Below the pieces are notes generated by a model. That model worked only from the letters and a program-made list of their open reading frames with translations. It was not told the DNA's origin and did no database searches. Both the position numbers and the translations under genes were made by a program. From Lumbricus terrestris (taxonomy: Eukaryota > Annelida > Clitellata > Crassiclitellata > Lumbricidae), in NCBI GenBank assembly GCA_949752735.1, contig OX457050.1, positions 41,626,784 to 41,690,783 on the forward strand: a stretch of DNA of 64,000 nt. The letters run 5' to 3'. Within the stretch, counting starts at the first letter, position 1, and each line of letters begins with the position of its first letter. Shown piece after piece: positions 21,894 to 34,296 of this stretch.

Positions 21894-22616
21894 GAGTGTA
21901 GGACATTTCCCCCCCCTGGACAAACCCCTCCCCCCCGGACAAAACCCCCCCGGACAAAAAAAACCCCGGACAATTCCCCCCCCCAGGGTAGGACAATTCC
22001 CCCCCCCCTTGTCGAACATATTCCGTGTAAGTGGTATTACTATAAGACGGCGGTCCTAAGAACACAAGTTGGATTGATGAAAAGATTTCTTGCTAAATAG
22101 AAGCCGGATTGATGTCAAATAATTTTTACTTGAATGGAAGCTGGATTGATGAAAATATTCTTGCTTAAATGGAAGCTGGATTGTTGAAAATATTCTTGCT
22201 TAAATGGAAGCTGGATTGATGAAAATATTCTTGCTTAAATTGGAGCTGGATTGATGAAAATATTCTTGCTTAAATTGGAGCTGGATTGATGAAAATATTC
22301 TTGCTTAAATGGAAGCTGGATTGATGAAAATATTCTTGCTTAAATGGAAGCTGGATTGCTGAAAATATTCTTGCTTAAATGGAAGCTGGATTGATGAAAA
22401 TATTCTTGCTTAAATTGGAGCGGGATGGATAAAAATAATTGTTATTTAAATAGAAGTTGGATGAAACGCATTTTTGCCTAAATGGAACCAAAGGGGGGAA
22501 TTGTCCGGGGGGGTTAATGTCCTAGGCTAAATCAGGGGGAATTGTCCTGGGGGGTTATTGTCAGGGGGGGTTTTGTCCGGGGGGGTTTTGTCCAGGGGGG
22601 AAATGTCCGCGCTCCC
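21894..22616. mobile_element. foldback element, GGACATTTCCCCCC family (copy 4)
   Basis: A 723 bp copy in opposite orientation: left terminus GAGTGTAGGACATTTCC, right terminus GTCCGCGCTCCC. An exact 8 bp duplication CGCCAAAC lies at 21886-21893 and 22617-22624. The interior holds about eight 35 bp units 'gatgaaaatattcttgcttaaatggaagctggatt'. It is inserted in the decayed LINE. Confidence 0.93.
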
Positions 22617-22624
22617 CGCCAAAC

Positions 22625-23829
22625 ACCTTTGAGGCCTGTGGCGCCTGTCCTCCTCTAATTCACTGACGCTGCTTGCCATCAGCCGCTCTGGTTCCTTGCC
22701 TCCGAAATCATCATTCTACGCTGAGTTTGCTTCTTTGCTGGCAATGTTCGCTACGTACACTAGACTAGCTAGCTATAACATTGAATGCAGACCTCCATTT
22801 CGAGGACCCGACTTCACATGACCAGGGTCCGTTTTGAAGACCAAATCCATCAGTTGTTCCGTTTGGCTGATCGTTTCTGGGCAACACATGACTTGGGGGT
22901 GTCGTCTTCACTCGCGATGACTGTGTAATCCAAGGGGGTTAATGTTCAGACTTCGCTTAAAAATATTTTTATTTGATGCAATGAGAAACGTTGTTGTACT
23001 GTGTGACTTAGTATATATATATTACTGTTATTGTTGCGTCGCCTAAAATTTAAGGTTTGGATTGTGACGCCATATTTTACTCTCTACCCCATCAGACTTC
23101 TAATGGATCCTATGGAAGGGTGGATGGACTCCCTAAAAGTGGTATGACTTTGTTCTGTTTGAAATATTTCGATGAAATCTGGCCGTCATGTGTAAATATG
23201 AATGGTCTTTAAGACTGTAAAATTTTATTTCGAAATTCTTACTTTTGGCCAAGATATTTGCAAATAACTAAGAGGGTTCTTTTGGCGCACCTGCAGATAT
23301 AATCCAGTGCCTCTCCGTAGGCAATTATTATTATTACTATTATAATTTTTAATCTACAAACATATCACGAATGCAATGGCGATAGACTGAAGTATATAAA
23401 TCTATACAGAAATAGTAAAAAAACTATTGTATAGCAACCACTTTTCAAATAAGTATACGGACTTGTAAGTTAAATATAATAATCATGTAAAAGAAAAATT
23501 GACAAGTAGTGAAATCCAGTACGGATGGCGTTGCTGCATATTGAATAACTATATAACGAAAGTTCATTCTGATGATTCAAAACAACTTTACAGTCTTACA
23601 ATTATACGAGTGGACCGACACACTTTAGACATGTGGTGCCTAAAAGGAAGCACTTCTGGCTTATCTGCTCCAGTCTATGTATTCTGAACAACGTCGTAAA
23701 GTGTAATTATTTAAGTATATCTCTCAGCACGTCTATAATTCCATACTAGGTCTTATTAGTCTCAAGGTCTTATTAGTCTCAAGTTACAAAATTCTGCTTC
23801 AAGCAGAAATAATTACGTGGAATCACAAT
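22625..23829. other. spacer, nothing recognised
   Basis: AT-rich. The first part may continue the decayed LINE, but I could not find further RT motifs. No supported gene. Confidence 0.45.
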
Positions 23830-25116
23830 TCAGCACAATTTAGCAGCTAAGTCGTCAGGTGGAGAAAGTCGATGACTAGAGCAATGCTCCAGAAAATCTT
23901 TCTTTGATTCGAGCAGCTTGTCACATACACCACATCAAAAAGAGTTCAACAAAGACGCTTTTCTATCGACAATCGATTTGAAGTTTCTAATATGCAGATA
24001 TTCACCATCGCTAATTTTCGCTAGAAGACGCGGAAATCTGCTAGAATCCGGATATATGCTGTTTGAGAAAACTTCATTTGGTTTGTCAGTAAAATATTTC
24101 AAACTACTTGTGTTGAAATGATCAGATCGATCAGCAATTACTTCACTTGCCATATGAAGATCATGTGTCTGTGTTCCTTCATTGACTTCAAACTGCTTTG
24201 CTGAAGAATTGCTCTTTGTATAAGGTTTATTTTGTGCATCTTGCGTCACAAATGCATGAGTTCTCCTGTGCTTCTTTAGATTTCCATTTTGTGTAAATCC
24301 TTTATTACAAACCTCACATATGAATGGTTTATCTCCTGTGTGAGTTCTCCTGTGATTCTTTAGATTTCCACTCATTGTAAATCCTTTATTACAAACCTCA
24401 CATATGAATGGTTTATCTCCTGTGTGAGTCCTCATGTGTCTTTTCAAATAACTTGAATCAGCATAGGATTTCTGACAAAACTGGCACATGTGTGGTTTTT
24501 CTCCAGTATGGATACTCAGATGCAACTTCAAGGTACTTTTTCCAATAAATGATTTCCAACATATCTGGCAACTATATGGTTTCTCGCCTGTATGGATTCT
24601 CATATGCGTTTTAAGATCACTACTTGTAGTAAATGATTTCTGACATAACTGACATTTGTATGGTTTCTCTCCAGTATGAGTCCTCATGTGACTTTTCAGA
24701 TTACTACCTGTAGAAACAGATTTCTGACATAACTGACATTTGTATGGTCTCTCTCCAGTATGAGTCCTCAAGTGTGTTTTCAAATGACAAACTTGAGTAA
24801 ATAATTTCTGACATAACTGACATTTATGCGGTTTCACCCCAGTATGATTTCTCATGTGACTTTTCAAACTACCAACTTGAGTAAATGATTTCTGACATAA
24901 CTGACATCTATGTGTTTTCTCCCCAGTATCCCCAGTATGAAATTTCATATGCCTTCTTAGATTACAACCATAAGTAAAAGATTTCAGACATAACTGACAT
25001 TTGTATGGTTTCTCTCCAGTATGAGTCCTCATGTGAGTTTTCAAATGATCACCTCTAGTAAAAGATTTCTGACATAACTGACATTTATGTGGCTTCACTC
25101 CAGTATGAATTCTCAT
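23830..25116 (-). pseudogene. C2H2 zinc-finger gene, ten fingers, last finger lost to a nonsense change
   Basis: The intact frame 25116-23935 encodes ten C-x2-C-x12-H-x3-H fingers with TGEKP linkers. One linker is expanded (TGDTGEKT) between fingers 2 and 3. A 120-residue tail containing NSSAKQFEVNEGTQT follows. The frame stops at LLNSF because the next codon, GGA (Gly) in the 53 kb paralogue, is TGA here (23935-23937). Beyond it the same frame reads CGVCDKLLESKKDF...EHCSSH and ends at 23830 with AAKLC, so the last atypical finger would be complete without this one base. Upstream of 25116 an in-frame TAG precedes the ATG. Another phase shows a degenerate finger (QHCQRSFTIEG), so an upstream exon or frameshift is likely. 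It may still make a truncated protein. Confidence 0.82.
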
Positions 25117-26150
25117 GGTATCGTTGATGATTACCTTCTATAGTAAACGATCTTTGACAATGCTGGTTATTGGTGTTTCTTCAATATTGTTTTCAGTAAA
25201 CCATGCGCTGTCAACTAAAGCATTTCAGTAAATGATTTCCCATATAGCTGGACTTCACATGGTTACTCTTTGCATAATTTGAATATAATATGTAGGTTTA
25301 AGGCTTTTCTTTGACACGCAGTTGTTTCCAGTTGAAAGCAATACGCATGTGCAGAAATTCTCTCTTTGGCTGATCAAACTGACGTCTTTGGTGGGTCAAA
25401 AATAATTATGTTAGAATTTTTAAAAGAAATATTCGCCACACAGAAAAAAATTTCACTTGTGATGATATATACAAGCCTTTAAACATTTGTAGAATAGGAC
25501 ACCCTTGCGTTGTTAATCAGAAGCCGCAATGTCAGAGGAAGATATAGTTGATGATTGTTAACATTCAATGTTAATATTTTGACTTCAATGTTTTCGATGA
25601 CGATCATTGAGAGTAAGGAATTCCAAACTTTCACTGAAAAGTCATAACATAGTGTTGCATGTCATCTTCTGGCATCTATCAAAAAAAGCAACATCTGAGT
25701 AATAGATTGTTTCAAAACATAAAAAATCATTTAATTATTCTTCATAACAGGAAGTTATTCTACATTCAAATTATTAAATTAAATTCGCATGAAATTCAAA
25801 ATGATTGCAACTTCCGGTTCAATGTATCACATGAATACATGTATGGATACATGTATCATGTATTGCATAGCCTTCAGCAAAGGACTCGCAACACAACACC
25901 ACTGACAAAGACTCGATGAACTTCGTCCCAAAGTGATTATGTAATAACATGTAGCAACAAACTCAACCATAAGTAACAAGTAACCATAATATATACTGCC
26001 AATATTCTTAATGCACACCTACGACGTTCTGCCTGTCCTTTTCTGGAAGTAGACGAATATACCTGCATAGCTTTTGCTCGCAAGAGGCGAATGCCCCCCT
26101 TGTTCCACGTTCTCTTAACATAACCCTTTCTGAACCATCCCTCTCTCATC
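25117..26150 (-). other. 5' flank of the minus-strand ZNF copy
   Basis: The segment around 25290-25560 is similar to 54890-55210. Shared phrases include 'ggacacccttgcgttgttaat' and 'gatgattgttaac' versus 'gattattgttaac', which is evidence of local segmental duplication. No independent gene is supported. Confidence 0.55.
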
Positions 26151-26277
26151 TTAACCCTCGTAGTATGTCGCTAAGCTAGTCACACTTAGGGTGTTGGGGT
26201 CCATATGGACCCCAATGTTAATATCAACTGCTTTTTGATAAAGAGTTGTGCCGAAACAATTGCACAAGCGGCCGTGG

Positions 26278-26911
26278 GCTCCCGGACAATTCGGAGCCGA
26301 ACAATTCGGAGCTGGGCAATTCGGAGCTGGATAATTCGGAGCTGGACATTTGGGAAGACACAATTAATCCGTAGCGACCAATTCGAATAGGTCATTTCGA
26401 GCAAAATTCTGGCGCGGACAATTTGAACCAGGACAATTTGGAGTGGACAATTCGGAGTGGACAATTTGTAGCGGAAATTCGGAGCTGGACAATTCGAAGC
26501 CGGATAATTCGGATCTGGCCATTTCGGATGGCACAACTCGAAGTGCCAAATTGAAGACAGTCATTTCGGGTAAACTTCTGGCGTGGACAATTTGGACCTG
26601 GAAAATTCGGAGTGTGCAATTCGGAGCGGAAATTCGGAGCTGGACAATTCGGTGACGGATAATTCGGATCTGGACAATTCGGAAGGCACAATTCGTAGCG
26701 GCCAATTCGAAGACGGTCATTTCGGATAAAATTCGGGCGCAGACAATTTGGACTTGGACAATATTCATAGTGGACAATTCGGATAGCACAATTCGTAGCT
26801 GCCAAAATTGGTGATGGGATTGCACTTTTAAGCCAAATTTTCATACCCATCTCCATCACCCAGATGTATAATTATGTTGAATAATCCGGCTCCGAATTGT
26901 CCGGCCACCCG
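26278..26911. mobile_element. foldback element, GGACAATTCGGAGCT-arm family
   Basis: A long run of 15-16 base units GGACAATTCGGAGCTG extends from 26284 to about 26800 with decaying copies. It is answered by a short inverted arm GGCTCCGAATTGTCC at 26886-26900. The arms are very unequal. Overlapping open frames on both strands here are repeat products. I found no clear target duplication. It lies inside the piggyBac-like element. Confidence 0.7.
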
Positions 26912-27506
26912 GACAGAGATTTTTGCTTTGCTTTCTAACAAAAAATTACAGTTCCTGTGGCTTTGTTGAATGTTACAATGAGGTGAAAATTTTATTGTCC
27001 ATGCTATTCCTACAAATATCAATTTCTTCCACAGTAGGCCTAATTGTCGTGCTATCAGCTAGAGGGACTGATGTGAAGAAGTTGTCAGAAGTCACATTAT
27101 ACGCCACGGATATATGACATCAACTAGATCGCGGATAATTCTTTCACCTGGTTGATTGCAAACTTTACCAGTGTAGTCTATACTTAAATATTGAGTAATA
27201 ACTTGTAGATGAGTCACAAGGCAACCACACTTTCAACCCATACCTGGCAGGTCTAGACTGCATAATTTTATACTGACGAAATGAGTGCGTGCATTCTTGT
27301 CATCAAAGCAATGATTTCAAGAATTTATATAATTATAGAGAGAGAAAACGATTCAATAAGCCGTAATGAGTGTTGTCATTACATGCAGCAATAATCCAAT
27401 TGGACCAGCAAGCTATTTCATTTTGAAAGCCCTGTCTTCCCATGATAGCATACCAATACGTACATATGCATACAATTGACAATAATAAATCAATATATTC
27501 CGAGCT

Positions 27507-27674
27507 TAAAGTGTGGGAAAATAAGTGCTTGGACGCCTCTTACCTTTCCAAAAGAAGTGCCTGGACGCCCCTTACATTTCCAGACTGTGCTGACCAATAA
27601 GTGGCAGGACAGCGCTCAGATTTCAAAATAAGTGCATGGACGCCGTCCATGACCGTCTAGGCACACTTTAAGCC
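27507..27674. repeat. small inverted-repeat element with TTAA flanks
   Basis: CTTAAAGTGTG at 27507 and CACACTTTAAG at 27664 are inverted copies and can be read as TTAA duplications around AGTGTG ends. The interior repeats 'aagtgc(t/c)tggacgcc(t/c)ctta' three times. It is a MITE-like element nested in the 26155-28001 region. Confidence 0.5.
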
Positions 27675-28255
27675 CTGAATACAGCCTTATAAAACATGAC
27701 ATAAATTGAACCAACGACACTGCAATGTAAAATATCACGAATTAAGGCACAAAATAGAACTTTGCGCAGTATCCAATTGCATTATAACCATTGGGGTCCA
27801 TATGGACCCCAACCCCTATGTGTATAATTGTCTCATATCTGGCCCCACAAGTGGTGTGGAAATTAATTATTTGCAGGAATTGCTACTCGCCATATATGAT
27901 GAAAAGTCATAAAATTTCAGTTTCTTAAGTGCATGTCATCACCGATTTTTATTCAACCGAAAACACGCTTGGGGTCCATATGGACCCAACATACTACGAG
28001 GTTTAGGACAGTTTTATTTGACATTGGTTGGATTTTTAACAACTCGAGTAGTTCTTTTAAGAAGCGCCATACAAATTATTGCAAATGAATTATTAGTAAA
28101 ATAATTTACACAGGTTTTGCAATAAAGTAGAATTTCGCCATGATCTGGCTTAAACTGACGGATTAAACCCCTGAAGGGTCACAAACTGTGATTTTATAGA
28201 AGAGGCTTAGATATAAATTTCGAACTATTAAAAATAGAAGCAACAACAGCTTCGC

Positions 28256-29147
28256 GTATGACTCGGCTTTTCCGGGTTGCTTTAACGTTCTAGAATAATC
28301 GCGTAGCGCCGCAGAGTTAGTTTCCATCAGTCCGAATTCTACGTAGGCATGCATCCCTTTCATCAATCCAATTTCCACGTATCGAGAATTTGGCATACCT
28401 GGGAACGGCGGTCCCAAATTCTGAAACATGTATTTTCGTCAGAGGAAGAGCCAACTACAGTTAGGGCTGCATTTATTCACTTATTTTCTTCATTCTTTAC
28501 TTATTCACTTACGAGCTTCTCTGGCTTTTTACGTCATTGTTTACGTTGTTTTGACGGCATTCCGTTGGGAAATAAATCAACCTGACGTGTCGTAATAGCG
28601 CGGTGTATAGGATGGGCGCATAGAAACCACGCTTCAGAAATAGAAGCTGGATGAAGACCTTTTACAGGTGAAATGGAGGCTGGATTGATGATAAAACGCA
28701 AGTGAAATAGGAGCTGGATGGATACCTTTTACAGGTGAAATGGAGGCTGGATTGATGATAAAACGCAAGTGAAATAGGAGCTGGATGGATACCTTTTACA
28801 GGTGAAATGGAGGCTGGATTGATGAAAAAACGCGAGAATTTGAATCTGGATGAAGGTTCTTCTGCAGGCGAAATAGAAGCTGGATTGACGAAAATAACGC
28901 ATGAGAAATAGAAGCTGGATGAAGGTATTTCTAGATCTGAAATAGAAGCTGGATTGATGAAGAAACGCTTAAGAAATGGAGACTGGATGAAAAACCCTCA
29001 CTTTTTCCCATCCAATACTCCGCACTATCGATTTATGGATTTTTTTAATTTGGGACCGCCGTTCCCAGGTATGCCGAGAATTTTTGAACAATCACCTTTG
29101 GTGTGGAATATCATACGGCGAACAACCCGGAAAAACCGAGTCATACC
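28256..29147. mobile_element. foldback element, GGTATGACTCGG ends
   Basis: The left end GTATGACTCGGCTTTTCCGG and right end (inverted) GGTATGACTCGGTTTTTCCG bound an 892 bp palindromic element. Inner arms share 'cctgggaacggcggtcccaaatt' in inverse orientation (28398, 29047). The centre (28630-28990) is a tandem array of 'gaaatggaggctggattgatga' units. Flanking 9-mers CAGCTTCGC (28247-28255) and CAGCTTTGC (29148-29156) differ by one base. The paralogous locus at 59076-59090 reads straight through as 'acagctttgcattg', the pre-insertion state. Confidence 0.85.
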
Positions 29148-29189
29148 CAGCTTTGCACCGTAAAGTGTCAGCGGACAATAAGGCACAAA

Positions 29190-29370
29190 CATATTAGAAA
29201 TTAAGAGCTGAACAGTTATCGTATTAAAAATCGAGTTTAAACGGAAATCTGAATTTACCTCTACTCTTCGTACAAAATGGCGAACGATCCCAGACGAATG
29301 TTTTATGGATTGGGGCCATGGAGGTGGATTGACAAAATTGTTCTGCCATCTGGTGAATACTAGCAATTTG
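29190..29370 (-). promoter_or_regulatory. conserved ZNF upstream block (copy B, minus orientation)
   Basis: Similar to 59110-59290. It contains AAAATGGCG at 29274-29282 (YY1-like core), a donor-like GTAAAT on the minus strand just after it, and 'gccatctggtgaata' near 29344. It points toward the minus-strand ZNF at 25116-23935, about 4 kb away with later insertions between. Inferred promoter/first exon. Confidence 0.5.
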
Positions 29371-29457
29371 AAACCTTTACACCGAGATCAGATAATCATG
29401 TATCAATCAACATTATAGTAACGAATGATCTCAAGTGACCCGCCGAGCTCAAAGGTT

Positions 29458-29482
29458 GGTAGCGTTCTATAATGACTCGGTA
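29458..29482. repeat. foldback end, GGTAGCGTTCTATAATGAC family, split by the LINE
   Basis: GGTAGCGTTCTATAATGACTC begins here, and the rest of the same end resumes at 34297 after the LINE. The complete family copy at 50906-51308 identifies it. Confidence 0.7.
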
Positions 29483-29490
29483 ATCCCTCA

Positions 29491-29895
29491 ACACAGCAAT
29501 CTTCGGTTCAGTCAGTGGTGGACCTCTGCAACAAGGCTCTTCATCTCAACATCTCTGAGGCAGACGTCTCCTTCGCTTACAGGATCCCACGGAAGGGAAA
29601 AGAAAAACAGCGACCTCTAATTGTGAGATTTGTCAATCGTCATGTCAGGAACAGGGTATATGCTGCAAGAAAGGGTCTCCGAGGCACCTCTTGTGGCTAC
29701 GACTCAGTAATCTACATCAACGAGCACCTGACCAAATTGACTGCACAGATATTCGCTGGAACAAGGAAGCTAGTCCGGGAAAAGAAAGCTTTCTCAACCT
29801 GGACTGCCGGCGGGAGGGTCTTCCTCCGTCAATCCGCTCAGCCAGATGAAAAACCTAAGAAGATCCTATCCTTGAAGTCTCTCGAGGACCTGTGA
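29491..29895 (+). pseudogene. LINE ORF1 protein, C-terminal part
   Basis: The frame is open from the LINE 5' junction (QSSVQSVVDLCNKALHL) to the stop at 29893-29895. The basic sequence includes RPLIVRFVNRHVRNRVYAAR, a pattern typical of the RRM-like RNA-binding part of L1/CR1-type ORF1 proteins. The N-terminal part, where a coiled coil normally sits, is missing because of 5' truncation. ORF1 proteins bind the element RNA and assist reverse transcription. No internal stop is seen. The ATG at 29515 is only the first Met in the fragment. Confidence 0.7.
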
Positions 29896-30659
29896 GTCTT
29901 GGGTTTTGTTTCTACACTCCGGAACCTGCAGGTCGTGTCTGTTACTTACTATCTCTTATTCTGTCGATATACGCTCTCTAGCCTTCCAGTCTTCTACTTA
30001 AATCTTATCATCTGATGTAATTCTTACTCGTCTTAATATGACCAGCTTCAGTGGCTGGATGATTTTTTTTCTTTGTTTTCTTTGACACATTCCTTTGCAT
30101 TAATTGCATTTTTTTCAGTTATCATCAGCTGCAGCTGTTGATCTTGCATATTGAGTCAGCTGAATTATGTATTTAACCAGTTAAATGTTAGCTTATTATC
30201 TTCCGGTTATCTTTTCTGACCTATAAAAGCATTCATAGCACCATTCAAGTGCTTGATTATCTGCCCATGAATGATCTCTATCTTCCTGGCCAGTCACTCT
30301 GGACTGGCTCATTAGATATATTGCACACCGCACTCTTTTGTACCTGTTGTACACATTGATGTCAGTGTTAATCACTAGTTGGCCAGGTGCCTGTTCAGCA
30401 CCTGACTGTTATTTCCTATGGCGTACTTAACCTAATGTATCTTGGCCTAGTTTCGCCGAAAGTTTACTGGACTAATTGCAGTGGTCGTGCACTACCACAC
30501 TAGTAGCCCCCAACTGTTTGGTGGCTGTGGCCTATGTGTACACTCTATTGACAATTCATATAAGGCAATTCCACAACAGGAGTTGCAAATCTATTGTTCT
30601 TTTTTAAATTTATCGTTTTGTGTTCCTTGATTGTATTTAGTGTTTGGCGTTAAGCAACA

Positions 30660-33600
30660 TTGATGAACAATGCCGGGCAAACTGCCCCTTTCAATCACTG
30701 TAGCGTTTGCATGGACATAATTAAGCCAGGAGATGACTTTATCTGTACTTTATGTGGCACTCCTTGCCATGAAAATTGTATCATTAATAATACTATTGAT
30801 TTAAACGCGGACTCCTGGGCGTGCAAAGATTGCATGGAAAATTCGCAATCATCCACTGAGGGACTTGACCCAATGTCTAACATATTGAATTTTGATAAAT
30901 TTCCTAAATTTAACATCTTGCAAATATCGGATGATGAGGATCTTAGCAAACCTTGTTTCAACAATAATGAATTGGATTCCGATTCCAATTACTTTATAGA
31001 TCTCGTAAGAGAATGCAAATATTTGACTCCCTCGCAATCTGCAAATAGATTCCATAATGACACACCTTCCTTCACCATAATGCATCTTAACATTAGAAGT
31101 ATAAACTCCAAATTGAATCAGGCTCAATCATTGTTGCAACAATTGCCTGCCTCGATTTTTGCAGTTACTGAGACTTGGTTAAATGATACTACGGCAGACA
31201 CCATTCACATTTCTGGTTACAAATTTGCCTACAGAAATAGAAAGGTGGGAGGGGGCGGGGGTGTTGGGTTTTTCGTCAGAGAGGGCATTGACTTTAGGGA
31301 AATGACCATCCCTGAACAATTTACCACCTTTGAGAGCCTGTTTATCACTGTCCCCTCTCACAAGGACACGGATATTATAGTAGGAGTCATCTACAGAGCA
31401 CCTGGCACTAACCTGGATCTTTTTAACACTGAATTTGAATCATTAGTTGACTCCCTAACACTCAATAAAAGTAGGAAAAAGAGGATTTTTTTATAGCTGG
31501 AGACTTTAACATTAATTTATTAGCATCAGATTCTCACAGTCCTACCACTGATTTCATTGACTGTCTCACTTCTCACCACTTTCTTCCTACAATACTCCAA
31601 CCTACAAGGATAACCACCACCACAGCCACATTAATTGACAATATCTTTACTAATTGTACCACTTCGGTTATTAACTCTGCTATTATAGTATCTGACATAT
31701 CGGATCACTTGCCTGTCATAACTTGGGTTGAAAACACCCTTAAACCCCATAACAAACCCAGTAATTTCCGACTAACAAGAGCTATCAATGACAACACCAT
31801 TCTTGCATTCAGACAGCTGTTAGAAAGAGTTGACTGGTCACCCATATTATCTCTTTGCAGTAATAACGAGACTGACTTAGCATACAATTTATTTGTTAAC
31901 TTAATTAAACAAAATTACGACTTAGCTTTTCCTCTACGACCAAAGTCGACTGCTAAAAGAAAAACTACTCAAAATCCTTGGATGACTCGAGGGCTGTTAA
32001 ACTCTACTAAAAGAAAAGAAAAACTTTATGTTAAATTTATAAAAAATCCCACACCAGTAAATAAAGCCAAATTTACCACCTATCGCAACAAATACAAAAT
32101 TGTTCGCACAAAAATGGAACAAGATTACTATGCCAATGAATTTGCCAAGTATAATGGCAACATAAAACAAACGTGGCATTTAATTAAATCTATTGTTAAG
32201 TCGGAAAATATGAATATACAATTAGAGGAACTATTAATCAACGGCAAAACGATTGATGACCCGGCGCTCATAGCGCACACTTTTAACACTCATTTTGCAA
32301 ATTTGCCCAAACTTTTAGCGCAAAAAATACCACCCTCAGCCAAGCCATACCAAGACTACATGCCAGCTTCTGCACTTAATTCCTTTGCTGTCCTACCGAC
32401 TTCCTTTCAAGAGCTATTAACTATCAATACAACCCTCAAAGACACCCACAGCACTGGTCCTGATGACTTGAATCCACATGTATTGTCTTCTCTCATGGAC
32501 TTATTAGCATCTCCACTTAGCGAGGTGATAAATTGTTCACTTAGAACTGGAATAGTCCCATCGGACATAAAATTAGCAAAAATTACACCTATCCATAAGC
32601 AAGGTAATAAAAATGAGGTTTCAAATTTTAGGCCAATCTCTATACTACCATTTTTTTCTAAATTTTTTGAGAGGGTAATGTACGACCGCCTCTACTCTTT
32701 TATCACCCAGAACAAAATATTATACCCCTTTCAACATGGCTTTCAAACAGAACACTCAACCTTTATGTCATTACTGGATATACAAGACAAAATATCTCAT
32801 GCTATGGATAATAATGAATATTCCATTGGCATTTTTCTCGACTTAGCTAAAGCTTTCGATACCGTCAGCCACAATATCCTGTTAAATAAACTTGAGAATT
32901 ATGGGATCAGAGGTATCGCACTCACATGGTTTACAAATTACTTAAACAACCGTCACCAACAAGTCTCATGCAATGGGAAATTATCCAGCTTCCAAAAAAT
33001 TGTTTTTGGGGTCCCTCAAGGCTCAATCCTGGGGCCTCTTTTATTTCTAATATACATTAATGACCTCCCTAGCTCTGCAACTTTTTTACATTACATCCTA
33101 TTTGCTGACGATTCGAATGCTTTTTACTCCCACCCCTCTTATGATCAGCTAATTAAAATAGCAAATAATGACCTAGAAATGGCCAGTGAATGGTTCAGAG
33201 CCAACAAGCTTTCCCTGAATATTGCAAAAACCAGTTATATAATTTTTAGATCTAGTAAAAAAAACCTTGCTCCACCTCCTGATAGTAACTTGCTAATTGA
33301 TAATATATCAATACCGCAAGTATACTCATCTAAATTCCTGGGGGTACACATTGACCAGCACTTAAAATGGAATATACACACAGCTGAGATTTCCAAAAAA
33401 ATTTCAAAAAATATAGGCATAATTCACAGAATAGCCTATCTCCTTCCACCTCATGTACTAAAAACATTATATTTTACACTTATACACCCATACTTAAGTT
33501 ACTGCAATCTCATTTGGACATCTACATACGACACTCACCTAACTAAGCTAAATAGACTGCAGAAAAAAGCCATAAGAATTATTACTAAATCTCCCTTTAA

Positions 33601-33931
33601 TGCTCACACTAGCCCCTTATACCAACAATTGAACGTGCTAAAAATATCCCAAATTAAATTCATCCAAACTAGTACATTTATGTATAAGTATGACAACAAC
33701 CTTCTTCCACTTGCATTCTCATCCTATTTTAGACCTAACTTATATACTAAAGGCATTAGAAATAATAGAGCCTACATAAGTGTCTTTGCAAAAACGAACA
33801 CTAGAAAATTTTCTATTAAGTACCAGGGTCCTCTTTTATGGAATAACATACCAGAAAGTATTCGTGCATCCAGGAGTCTCGCTCAGTTTAAAATCCAAAT
33901 CCGTGCATACACATTAAACAATGTTAAATGA
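30660..33931 (+). pseudogene. LINE ORF2: PHD-like finger, AP endonuclease, reverse transcriptase; one frameshift
   Basis: Starts at ATG 30660. An N-terminal Cys/His cluster (CSVCMD, CTLCGTPCHENC, WACKDC) looks like a PHD finger. The AP-type endonuclease follows: MHLNIRSIN, VTETWL, VIYRAPG, then AGDFNINLL and SDHLPV. A run of seven T at 31486-31492 shifts the frame between IF and AGDFN; one T fewer restores it, and the rest is open to 33931. The RT has FRPISILPFFSKFFER, motif A DLAKAFDTVS, motif B GVPQGSILGPLLF and FADD at 33101-33112. A C-terminal domain (HLTKLNRLQKKAIRII) completes it. ORF2 would nick the target and prime cDNA synthesis. About 1090 codons in all, a full-length ORF2 for CR1/L2-like LINEs. 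It could have been active before the frameshift. Confidence 0.9.
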
Positions 33932-34296
33932 ACTCCTTTATTTAACCAATGTTCATGCTTATTATTATGTTTTTGATATATGTTTTGAGGGAAAGTATCC
34001 CGTTGCTTCTGTTCATTTGCTTTCAAAGCTTTAATATCGCATCTGCTTTTTATCTTCTATTGTTACCCCAATGAATTTTCTGGTAAATAGGCCCCACTAG
34101 CGGGATCATTCCCTTCGGGTAGCCTATTGGTTCTGCCACACTCAGTATTGGTTGCTTACTTGTCCATATAATCGCAAATGTTAACTAGCAATCAATCACT
34201 GTGTGTACTATCCTGTAAGCAAAATTGTCTGCTTGTCTTTGCTTTTTTGGTGGATCAATAAACCAATTGAATTGAATTGAATTGAATTGAATAATA

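Larger units (their letters stand above)
26155..28001. mobile_element. piggyBac-like element candidate with subterminal palindromes
   Basis: The left end TTAA|CCCTCGTAGTATGT and right end ACATACTACGAGG|TTTA are inverted copies. TTAA targets and CCC-starting termini are typical of piggyBac. Near each end stands the palindrome TTGGGGTCCATATGGACCCC (26193 on; 27970 on, slightly shortened), with a third copy at 27791-27812. The right flank reads TTTA, one mismatch from TTAA. No transposase frame is recognised. A GGACAATTCGG foldback lies inside it. Confidence 0.62.
29483..34296 (+). mobile_element. LINE (non-LTR retrotransposon), 4.8 kb, 5'-truncated, 19 bp target duplication
   Basis: Bounded by exact 19 bp copies of GTTCTATAATGACTCGGTA (29464-29482 and 34297-34315). 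It contains an ORF1 fragment, about 0.77 kb of inter-ORF sequence without coding signal (29896-30659), a complete but frameshifted ORF2, and a 3' end of five TTGAA-type units near 34265-34290 instead of poly(A). Short 3' microsatellite tails are known in CR1/L2-like elements. The copy landed inside the end of a foldback element. The perfect target duplication and only one visible frameshift point to recent insertion. Confidence 0.92.

Noticed and set aside
26151..26859. Overlapping frames of 116-155 codons on the minus strand.
   Set aside because: They run through the GGACAATTCGGAGCT tandem units in different phases. No domain, no conserved frame.
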